Part shown: one piece after another, positions 27,223-34,280 of the stretch
Layout of the letters: every line of letters starts with the position of its first letter
How positions within the stretch are numbered: the first letter of the stretch is position 1
Source: Fen-1258 sp947085815
GTDB lineage: Bacteria; Bacteroidota; Ignavibacteria; Ignavibacteriales; Melioribacteraceae
Direction: 5' to 3'
Assembly: GCA_947085815.1 (NCBI GenBank)
Contig: CAMTXU010000011.1
Span: forward strand, 1 to 49,877
Length of the DNA stretch: 49,877 nucleotides
Translations under genes and position numbers: made by a program
Notes under the pieces: model-generated
Database searches by the model: none
What the model saw: the letters and a program-made list of their open reading frames with translations, nothing else
What the model was told of the DNA's origin: nothing

Positions 27223-28320
27223 TTATTTAAATCTAACTCTAGCAATTGCTCCTCTATCACCGACAACAAAACAACTGCCGTCTTTTTTTGAGAAACCAAT
27301 GGCATTATAACTTTGATTATTAATAAATGTCCACGTCTTACCGTCATCTACAGAATAATCGCTCCCTGATGTACCAGTTGTTAAGTAAAAATAATAAACG
27401 CTATTCCAGGCAACACATGATCTAAATCCGCCCGGTTGATAATTATCCACAAGCTGCCAGCTCAAACCTCCGTCATCACTTATTGCGCAGTTAGCAAAAT
27501 TGTCTTTATCATTTCTATAGTCTCCTCCAACAGCCACACCGCACAAATCATCTTTGAAAGAGATTGAAAAAACACCTCGTGATGCGGAGCCGCTGATGAT
27601 AGGAGTATTCATTACTCTCCAATTTTCACCAGCGTCTTGAGAGAGAAATATTCGTGATCGTTCGGCGCCGCCGGTTCCAATCCACACAAGATCATTTCCG
27701 GCAACAGCTACAGACGTCCCGCTTGCGGCAAAGCCACCTTCTCCTTTAATTGCTGTTGGAATATACAATGACGAAATTTCCTTCCATGTATCGCCGCCAT
27801 CATTTGTTTTTATTATAAAAAACTTTTCATCTATTGGATCACTAAAGGCAATTCCGTTATTCTCATCCCAAAAAGTAAGTCCGTCAAAAAATACTTTGGG
27901 ATCTCTGTTCATATATTTTCGTTTCCAAGATTTACCGCCATCGGTGGTTTTAAAGAAAAATGCGGGTGCATCAATGCTCATGATGATTGCTGTGTTCTTA
28001 TCGAATGCTTCAACATCTCGAAAGTCGAGGGCTTCAAATCCTTTTACTTTTCCATCTGCCCAGGTTTTTCCTCCGTCGGTTGTGCGCAAGTAAGTTCCGT
28101 TCGAGCCGCTAGCCCAGGCTGTAAGTGAATCTATGACTGAAATTCCCCTCAATGATGAATTAATTTTTGGTTTTTGTACTTCGAATGTTAAAACTAATGT
28201 TCTCTTTTTTTCAATTATAACCGGTGATTTTTCTTCTTCTTTTGGTTTTGTGATTTCCTTCTGAGAAGAACATGAGTAGAACAAAACAATCGATATTATT
28301 ACTGCTAAAAAGTATTTCAT
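27223..28320 (-). CDS. Ycf48/BNR-repeat lipoprotein
   Basis: 365 residues with a lipoprotein signal ending at C17 (LFYSC), followed by a Lys/Glu linker. The rest is a beta-propeller built from Asp-box-like repeats: TDGGKTW, TDGGKSW, NDGGDTW, QDAGENW, DDGGLSW and a last DDGKTW. These match the Ycf48/photosystem-assembly-like and sialidase-like propellers common in Bacteroidota envelopes. No sialidase catalytic set was seen, so this is probably a binding or assembly scaffold. It follows the next gene upstream on the same strand by about 160 bases. Confidence 0.82.
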   Translation of the reverse strand: MKYFLAVIISIVLFYSCSSQKEITKPKEEEKSPVIIEKKRTLVLTFEVQKPKINSSLRGISVIDSLTAWASGSNGTYLRTTDGGKTWADGKVKGFEALDFRDVEAFDKNTAIIMSIDAPAFFFKTTDGGKSWKRKYMNRDPKVFFDGLTFWDENNGIAFSDPIDEKFFIIKTNDGGDTWKEISSLYIPTAIKGEGGFAASGTSVAVAGNDLVWIGTGGAERSRIFLSQDAGENWRVMNTPIISGSASRGVFSISFKDDLCGVAVGGDYRNDKDNFANCAISDDGGLSWQLVDNYQPGGFRSCVAWNSVYYFYLTTGTSGSDYSVDDGKTWTFINNQSYNAIGFSKKDGSCFVVGDRGAIARVRFK

Positions 28321-28483
28321 TTATTGTCCATTCTTTTATGTCGGGTATGTTTCGTAATTATATATCAAAATATATTTGAATTTGGTGCAGGTATCCAAAT
28401 ATCAATTTGATCATTCGAAATGAACAGTACTAAAGGCAGAAAAAGCAAATTTTCCGGAAATAAAGTGTTGTTCTATAAGTAGG

Positions 28484-29782
28484 TTACAATTTGCTGCTAA
28501 GCCGGAACTGATCTGCAAATCGAGGTTTAGTTAACTCAAGAAAAAGTAGAGATATTACGGGCGCATATTCAATAGTAAGAACAAACCAATAATCTTTCCA
28601 AATTCCCAAAAGTTGATAATTAAGAATAGTAATGGATGTTAAACTGCACGCAGCAACGAAATATATTCCGCTCCAGCGTTGTGTAAATGGTAATAAAACA
28701 GCAATCCAGGTGATATACCAAGGATGAACAACGGGTGAAAAGATCATTAAAAGTAATACGGCAATATAAATTTTTTCAGTCAACTCTCTATTTGAAAGAT
28801 AGAGAGGAATTAAAGTGAGAACTAGCAGAATTCCACAAATCAAACGCGAAGATTGGTTATTAGCAAGTACTTCATTAATAAGATTGAAAACAAATCCATT
28901 GAAATACCAATTCTTTGTGAAGATGAATAATGCTTCAAACGGATTTGAAGAAAAGATATAAAAAACAAATTGAGCAAAGAATGCCGTCAATGGAACTATT
29001 ATTGTCTTTGTCCGTTCAAGAATACCCTTCTCATTCAAAAAGAAGATTGGCAAAAGAAGAAGTCCAACCGGTTTTATGGAGAGAGAAAGCCCAAGTAAAA
29101 TAAAGGCGTACATTTTCTTATTATCGAGATAAAAGAATAAAGAAAAGATTAGAAGCGGCAAACCAAAACCATCCAGGTGTGCGTCAACCGCAAATTGAAA
29201 AATTGAGAGAGGACACAATGCATACAGAAGCAAATACTTTTGACTAATTTTTAATTTCTTGAGAAGAAGTATCAATCCGGCAAGTGTTAGTAATTCAAAA
29301 AAGAGAAGAAGAAGTTTGTAACCCCAAACTGATTCTCCGCTAAGATTATAACCAATGTAAAACAACCACTGACTCAGTGGAAAGTAGATCGTTTTCATCT
29401 CTTTGAAATTAAGTGCTGCCGGCAGCAATCCGGAATGATAGGACTCTAAATGTTTATCAACCGGAGTATAAAGATATGGATTGATTCCATTGGCTTGAAT
29501 TTTTCCATCCCACATATAACGATAGACATCATCTGAGCCTACGGGTGTTGTGCTTACAAAACTCAACCGTAAGAGAAAAGCCAGTATAACCAGGACGTAA
29601 ATGTCTCTCAAGGAAATCTCGGTCTTAAATATTCTCCAGCTGATGAATAAGTAAATTATTGATGTGAAAATGAAAATGACTGTGTACGAAATTACCGGCG
29701 TCAGTCCTAAAATGTGAATCAAAGCGGTCGCGGATAACAGAAGAGCACTTATTGCAAGTAAGAAAATTTTATTTGTATTCAT
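28484..29782 (-). CDS. GT-C membrane glycosyltransferase (GT87/mannosyltransferase-like)
   Basis: 432 residues with about eleven hydrophobic helices. The first periplasmic loop carries D84-D85 in GSDDVYRYMWDGK, followed by GINPY, the usual acidic motif of GT-C enzymes that use polyprenyl-phosphate sugars. KPVGLLLLP and HPWYITW further on match GT87 and MptB-type families. It probably adds a hexose to a lipid or envelope glycan on the outer face of the inner membrane. Sugar and acceptor are unknown. It is divergent from the mannanase-like lipoprotein. Confidence 0.8.
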   Translation of the reverse strand: MNTNKIFLLAISALLLSATALIHILGLTPVISYTVIFIFTSIIYLFISWRIFKTEISLRDIYVLVILAFLLRLSFVSTTPVGSDDVYRYMWDGKIQANGINPYLYTPVDKHLESYHSGLLPAALNFKEMKTIYFPLSQWLFYIGYNLSGESVWGYKLLLLFFELLTLAGLILLLKKLKISQKYLLLYALCPLSIFQFAVDAHLDGFGLPLLIFSLFFYLDNKKMYAFILLGLSLSIKPVGLLLLPIFFLNEKGILERTKTIIVPLTAFFAQFVFYIFSSNPFEALFIFTKNWYFNGFVFNLINEVLANNQSSRLICGILLVLTLIPLYLSNRELTEKIYIAVLLLMIFSPVVHPWYITWIAVLLPFTQRWSGIYFVAACSLTSITILNYQLLGIWKDYWFVLTIEYAPVISLLFLELTKPRFADQFRLSSKL

Positions 29783-29895
29783 CTTTTCTGAAAAGTATTT
29801 GACCCAAAATAAACAAAAGAACTTAATTCATAAAAAGTATAACCGACTTTGTTAGTATAAAATTAGAAGCAATCTTCATTCTAAAGCAATAGAAA

Positions 29896-29904
29896 AATAC
29901 TTTG
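29896..29904 (+). promoter_or_regulatory. Promoter -7-like element (AATACTTTG)
   Basis: TACTTTGTATATTAAT is identical over 16 bases to the element at 558-573. It lies 79 bases before the lipoprotein ATG. A matching -33 was not obvious. Confidence 0.45.
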
Positions 29905-29982
29905 TATATTAATCCGGGGAAAATTTTTATTAAAACGATGGATTCAATTAATTAATTAATTATTTATTGTGGAAAGAACTAA

Positions 29983-31344
29983 ATGAGAAAAATAATTCTC
30001 ATCCTTTTGCTGGCGTTAGCATTTTCGTTGGGAGGATGTTCAGCAATGTTTATTAGTGAACCAAATTTTATCCGCGTTCGCGGAACTCAATTTGAGTTGG
30101 ACAGGAAGCCATATTACTTTGTCGGGACCAATCTTTGGTACGGTTGTTATCTCGGATCATCCGGGGTTACGGGAGAGAGAGAAAGGTTAATCCGTGAACT
30201 CGACCGTCTACAGCAATTTGGAATAAGCAATCTGAGAATATTAGCAGCATCCGAAGATTCATACATTAAAAAATCTTTGAAACCGGCAATTCAGTCAAAT
30301 CCCGGTGAATACAACGAAGAGCTGCTTGAAGGATTGGATTTTCTTCTCTCAGAAATGAAGAAGCGTGATATGCATGCCGTGATATTTCTAAACAATTACT
30401 GGGAATGGTCGGGTGGATTTGCCGCGTATAATAGATGGTTCGGCAATGGAAAAATTGTTGATCCGTACGATTCGGCTGATACTTGGGGCTCCTTCATGAA
30501 TTACTGTGCAGAATTTTACCGTAATGAAAAAGCTAACGATCATTTTAAGAAATTCATCTTCAAAATTGTTAATCGGATAAATAAATTTACTAATAAACCT
30601 TATTCGGAAGATCCGACAATAATGGCATGGCAGCTTGCAAATGAACCGCGTCCGGGGTGGGGTGAAGAAGCATTTCAATATATTGATGATTACTATAAGT
30701 GGATAGATGAAACAGCAAAGTTTATTCATTCGATTGATAAGAATCATTTGGTCTCGACCGGAAGTGAAGGGGTTATGGGAAGTCTACAGAAGGAAGAAAT
30801 ATTTCTGAAGGCGCATCAAAGTAAAAATATTGATTATGTTACTTTCCATTTGTGGGCTAGAAACTGGGGTTGGTACGATCCATTAAAAGCAGAAGAGACG
30901 TATCCTGCAGCAGAAAAAAATGCTATCGATTATATAAATCAAAATATTGCCGTTGCGCGTCAACTTAATAAACCCATAACTATGGAGGAATTTGGACTTG
31001 GACGCGATAACGAATCGTGCAAAGCCGGAGATCCTTCCGCGGTTCGCGATAGATATTTTCAAAAAATATTTGATACTATTTACGACAGCGCTGCATCAGG
31101 AACGCCTATTACCGGTTTAAATTTTTGGGCTTGGGGCGGTGAGGGAAGAAGTGGGAATAAAGACAATGTATGGAATGTTGGTGATCAATTGGTTGGCGAC
31201 CCGCCGCATGAACCGCAAGGAATCTATTCAATTTTCGATATGGATTTTTCTACAATAAAAATAATTAGTGAGCAGGCAAGAAGAATGAATCATCTGAAAG
31301 ACAGAGAGTTTGGTATAATTACTGTATCATCCGAGAAAAAGTGA
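29983..31344 (+). CDS. GH5 beta-mannanase-like lipoprotein
   Basis: A mannan endo-1,4-beta-mannosidase-like hydrolase, 453 residues. The lipoprotein signal ends at C19 (SLGGC). The opening FVGTNLWYGCYLGSSG is typical of GH5 subfamily 7. Acid/base E221 lies in WQLANEPRPG and nucleophile E336 in ITMEEFGLG; the HLWARNWGWYD stretch builds the active-site wall. It should be anchored at the envelope and act on mannan-type polysaccharide. The neighbouring divergent glycosyltransferase hints at glycan metabolism, but no mannose-specific genes adjoin, so the substrate is inferred from family only. Confidence 0.88.
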   Translation: MRKIILILLLALAFSLGGCSAMFISEPNFIRVRGTQFELDRKPYYFVGTNLWYGCYLGSSGVTGERERLIRELDRLQQFGISNLRILAASEDSYIKKSLKPAIQSNPGEYNEELLEGLDFLLSEMKKRDMHAVIFLNNYWEWSGGFAAYNRWFGNGKIVDPYDSADTWGSFMNYCAEFYRNEKANDHFKKFIFKIVNRINKFTNKPYSEDPTIMAWQLANEPRPGWGEEAFQYIDDYYKWIDETAKFIHSIDKNHLVSTGSEGVMGSLQKEEIFLKAHQSKNIDYVTFHLWARNWGWYDPLKAEETYPAAEKNAIDYINQNIAVARQLNKPITMEEFGLGRDNESCKAGDPSAVRDRYFQKIFDTIYDSAASGTPITGLNFWAWGGEGRSGNKDNVWNVGDQLVGDPPHEPQGIYSIFDMDFSTIKIISEQARRMNHLKDREFGIITVSSEKK

Positions 31345-31385
31345 TTCGAGAATTAAATTAGTAATGGAGAGTAATTAAAATTATG

Positions 31386-31410
31386 GGGTTAAAAAAATCT
31401 ATTTTAACCC
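31386..31410 (+). terminator. Hairpin after the mannanase-like gene
   Basis: GGGTTAAAA at 31386-31394 pairs perfectly with TTTTAACCC at 31402-31410. It lies 41 bases after the stop codon. No T-run follows, and its right arm merges with the palindromic element, so it may belong to that element instead. Confidence 0.4.
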
Positions 31411-31566
31411 GTTGTGTGAATTAAAGACACGATGGGGAAACTGTTGAAACAGTTTCAAAAAGCACATGTTTGTTTTCTGTAACCCACGGATTAATCCGTG
31501 AGTTAATAAATAAACAGTAAATCGTAACCGTTTCAACGGTTTACAATCTAATTCACACAACGGGTT
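31406..31566. repeat. 161-bp nested palindromic element (MITE/REP-like)
   Basis: The outer arms are perfect 18-base inverted repeats: AACCCGTTGTGTGAATTA at 31406-31423 and its complement at 31549-31566. Inside are three hairpins: GAAACTGTT/AACAGTTTC at 31437-31456, a centre AACCCACGG/CCGTGAGTT arm (31481-31504) around the 16-base palindrome CACGGATTAATCCGTG, and AACCGTT/AACGGTT at 31526-31541. The left and right hairpins share the core GTTGAAAC in opposite orientation, so the whole folds like a cloverleaf. It ends 3 bases before the trmO stop codon. Probably a non-autonomous REP/RAYT-type or MITE-like element. Confidence 0.75.
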
Positions 31567-31569
31567 ATT

Positions 31570-32358
31570 TTAGTAAAATTGTTTGTCAAATAAGAGGTGT
31601 AATTTTTTATCCTCGTATTTGTCCTCTCCGGTATTTGTTAACTCTTCTTTGCTGTAGCCAGAACGAATTTCAGCTATGATTACCTCTCTTTTATCCTCAT
31701 TTACAGAATAGATAATTCTCCATGTGCGGTAGGCTAAAATGAAACAATCATTTCTCAGATCCGTAATTCTTTTTCTTGTAGAATCAGTGGGGTTGAATTC
31801 GAGTTGAAGTCGCGCAAAATCGATTAGATTAATGTTGGCAGTTTCTCTAAGCCAATTGCATTGCTCATTGGCTCTATTATCAAGACAGACTTCAAAAATA
31901 TTTTCGATATCATTTTTTACCCAGCCAGTAGCCGCATCCGGAAAGGAGTCGGAATATGGAAGATATGGTTTTATATCTATTACGGGACTTCCGTCAAGAA
32001 TATCAGATTCGGAGATAAATATTTTTAGCCCATCAACTTTTTCCAATCTCACACAACTCATTCCTATTTGATTGGGTCTGTATGGCGCGCGTGAAGCGAA
32101 TACTCCTACCTTTTTTCTTGTGTGGCGCGGAGGATTGATTAGCGGTTTCCAATTATTATTCAAGTGGAATTGATATAGAACCCAGATCCTCTCGAAACCA
32201 TCAAGGTCTTTCAGCGCTTGTTCAAAATTATTATTCGGATTCAGTTCAATCACTGAAAGATTCAAGCCAGCTAAAATTCCTTGACGGGGAGTTTCATACC
32301 GGTATCTCCGGTCGGAATGAACAACGCCGATCGGTCTTAGCACAATTTCTTCTGCCAT
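31570..32358 (-). CDS. trmO: tRNA m6t6A37 methyltransferase TrmO (TsaA/YaeB family)
   Basis: It methylates t6A37 in ANN-decoding tRNAs with S-adenosylmethionine. 262 residues. The N-terminal beta-barrel domain has RPIGVVHSD, ETPRQG, LDGFERIWVLYQFH, GVFASRAPYRPNQIGMS and LPYSDSFPDA, all family marks. The C-terminal part (LAYRTWRIIYSVNEDKREV) fits the smaller TrmO C-terminal domain and looks superficially RelE-like, but no separate toxin gene is implied. It is a single gene on the minus strand, convergent with the mannanase-like gene. Confidence 0.9.
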   Translation of the reverse strand: MAEEIVLRPIGVVHSDRRYRYETPRQGILAGLNLSVIELNPNNNFEQALKDLDGFERIWVLYQFHLNNNWKPLINPPRHTRKKVGVFASRAPYRPNQIGMSCVRLEKVDGLKIFISESDILDGSPVIDIKPYLPYSDSFPDAATGWVKNDIENIFEVCLDNRANEQCNWLRETANINLIDFARLQLEFNPTDSTRKRITDLRNDCFILAYRTWRIIYSVNEDKREVIIAEIRSGYSKEELTNTGEDKYEDKKLHLLFDKQFY

Positions 32359-32564
32359 AGTCGATTTTTTATTTTAAAATTACGATTAATATTCACGAAC
32401 AGAAAATTGAAAGAAAAAAGAAGGCGCGATTTGATGAAATGGTGTATATCGTAAAAAAAATTGACGGCTGTTATCTTCCTATAAACAAGAGTGTTATAGA
32501 AGCGCTGTAAAATTTATTAACAATTTGTAAAAATCTTTCTTAAAAAATCATTCTTTTAACTCCT

Positions 32565-32596
32565 TTGATGTAGAATTTCTTGTGGCATATACTTTG
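32565..32596 (+). promoter_or_regulatory. Promoter: TTG-N20-TATACTTTG
   Basis: TTTG ending at 32567 and TATACTTTG at 32588-32596 form a Bacteroidota-like -33/-7 pair. Transcription would begin near 32603, just before a first ATG at 32605. That supports the second ATG at 32638 as the start, since it alone has a leader with ATAAGGA. Confidence 0.55.
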
Positions 32597-32637
32597 TTCG
32601 TATAATGCTAATTATTAACCATATAAGGAATGCAAAA

Positions 32638-33633
32638 ATGCCAAGAAGAATTTTATTAATTGATGATGAGCCATCCTTGAGAAGATCTCTTACACTAAGC
32701 CTTAACCAGAGAGGTATTGACGTAGAGCTTTGTGAAAACGGAATGAGCGCATTAAATAAAATTGATCTATATAAGAAGAATGAAGTAGATCTTGATACTA
32801 TAGTTCTCGATATACAACTGCCTGATATCGATGGAATTAAACTCGGCAAAATTATCAAATCGAAATATCCGAACACTTCTATGATTTACATTACAGGATA
32901 TGCCGATAAATTGGAAGAAACAGAGATTGATGAATTGAAAGTAGATGCGTTTCTGGAAAAACCTTTTGACGCGGATGATTTATTGGAAGAGATAAATAAA
33001 ATTATTGGCAGAACTCCGGGAAAAGATATTGCAACAACTTCTAAAAAAGAGGATCCAAAGACTGCCGCCGCTTACATGCTTATTAAAATTAACGAGAAGG
33101 CTGATTTCTTCGAGGTATATAAAAAATTATATGCCATGGAAAATGTATTGTATTGTGATGCAACAAGAGGTGATGTAGACATTTTCTTATTAGTGCAAGC
33201 CGGTACGATGGCTGAGTGCAAGAATCTTTTTGAAAAAGAAGTTAAATCAATTGAAGGAATAAAAGAGGCAGAATTTTTACCAATAAGTGTACCGGTCTTG
33301 AACGACAACATTAAAGATATTATTAACTCCTCAGGTATTTCACTCTTCACAGAATCTACAAATCCCGGTTCAGTAAGGGATTCAAAACACTCTGTTTGCT
33401 CATATATTTTAGCAGAAGTTGAACGTGAAAAAATTCAAGATATCTACCCGGTACTTAAACTCACAGAGAATATTGTCTATTGCGATTTTACAAACGGAAG
33501 ATATAACCTAATCATGATGGTTAGCGGTTCACAATTCAGCCAGATAGATAAGTTTATCGAAAATAAATTGATTAATCTGAATGGCATGATTAAGATTAAA
33601 AAGTACCCGATCATAAATATTTATGAAATGTAG
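32638..33633 (+). CDS. Response regulator with two Lrp/AsnC-like effector domains
   Basis: 331 residues from the ATG that follows ATAAGGA; an 11-residue longer form from 32605 would be nearly leaderless. A receiver domain fills 1-122 with acidic pocket D9/D10, phosphoacceptor D58 (IVLDIQLPD), Thr in YITGYAD and Lys in FLEKPFD. No DNA-binding output follows. Instead there are two tandem alpha/beta domains resembling the Lrp/AsnC ligand-binding (RAM) fold, at about 140-220 (AAYMLIKIN, then VLYCDATRGDVDIFLLVQ) and 250-331 (CSYILAEVE, then IVYCDFTNGRYNLIMMVS). It probably senses a metabolite or binds a partner. It sits directly upstream of the redox cluster. Confidence 0.8.
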   Translation: MPRRILLIDDEPSLRRSLTLSLNQRGIDVELCENGMSALNKIDLYKKNEVDLDTIVLDIQLPDIDGIKLGKIIKSKYPNTSMIYITGYADKLEETEIDELKVDAFLEKPFDADDLLEEINKIIGRTPGKDIATTSKKEDPKTAAAYMLIKINEKADFFEVYKKLYAMENVLYCDATRGDVDIFLLVQAGTMAECKNLFEKEVKSIEGIKEAEFLPISVPVLNDNIKDIINSSGISLFTESTNPGSVRDSKHSVCSYILAEVEREKIQDIYPVLKLTENIVYCDFTNGRYNLIMMVSGSQFSQIDKFIENKLINLNGMIKIKKYPIINIYEM

Positions 33634-33694
33634 AAGAATTAAAGTCAGTAATATAATTTTTCTTGTTTTTGCTGACTAAAGTAGAGTTTATAGA

Positions 33695-33740
33695 CAGATA
33701 TGACGAAGGAATACCTTTGTCATATCTGCCTTTATTTTTT
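33695..33740 (+). terminator. Strong rho-independent terminator
   Basis: CAGATATGACGAAGG at 33695-33709 pairs over 15 positions (one G-T) with CCTTTGTCATATCTG at 33714-33728 around AATA. TTTATTTTTT follows. It separates the response regulator from the redox genes. The right part also holds TACCTTTG. Confidence 0.85.
33712..33719 (+). promoter_or_regulatory. Possible -7 element TACCTTTG inside the terminator
   Basis: This is an exact match to the Bacteroidota -7 consensus TAnnTTTG, 55 bases before the NuoE-like gene. It lies in the loop and right arm of the terminator hairpin. No -33 TTG was found at normal spacing. Confidence 0.25.
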
Positions 33741-33773
33741 CTAATTGATAAATAGCATTGTTGAGGAAAAATT

Positions 33774-34280
33774 ATGTCGACAGTAGAGACTCAGGAAAAA
33801 CCTAGCATTCTTGATTTTAAGATTGACTTAATCAACAAGAGACACCAGAATGGTTCCTTAATCCCCTTACTTCAAGCAGCACAGGATTCTTATGGGTTCA
33901 TCCCGGAGAAAATTATTTACTACATAAGCGAGCTGGTAAATATTCCGGCAGCCGATATTTATGGCGTAATTACTTTCTATTCGCAGTTCAGATTAAAACC
34001 GCTCGGCAAAAACTTAATTCGTATATGTGAAGGAACAGCGTGTCATGTTAACGGCGCCAAGAGTATTCTTTCAGTTCTGCAGGATGAACTTGGAATTACT
34101 GTTGGAGAAACCTCCGACGATGGCATCTTCAGCTTACAATCAGTTGCATGTTTAGGCTGCTGCTCCTTAGCTCCGGTAATCATGATTAATAATACTACAC
34201 ACGGAAACCTCACACAAGACAAACTCAAAAAAATAATTAAGAAGTATAAAACCGAAGAACTAATTCGAGTTGCAATATGA
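33774..34280 (+). CDS. NuoE/HydC-like [2Fe-2S] thioredoxin-fold subunit
   Basis: The small electron-transfer subunit of a NADH-oxidising flavoprotein module. 168 residues: a helical N-terminal bundle (PLLQAAQDSYGFIP) and a thioredoxin-like domain with ligands C85, C90, C126 and C130 (CEGTACHVNG, then ACLGCCSLAP). The spacing matches the 24-kDa family found in complex I, NAD-reducing hydrogenases and bifurcating enzymes. It overlaps the next gene by 4 bases (ATGA), so the two are translationally coupled. No complex I membrane genes adjoin, so a soluble complex is expected. Confidence 0.92.
   Translation: MSTVETQEKPSILDFKIDLINKRHQNGSLIPLLQAAQDSYGFIPEKIIYYISELVNIPAADIYGVITFYSQFRLKPLGKNLIRICEGTACHVNGAKSILSVLQDELGITVGETSDDGIFSLQSVACLGCCSLAPVIMINNTTHGNLTQDKLKKIIKKYKTEELIRVAI

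Noticed and set aside
31570..31800. A separate RelE-like toxin in the C-terminal third of TrmO
   Set aside because: It is in frame with TrmO without a start of its own and fits the usual two-domain TrmO length.
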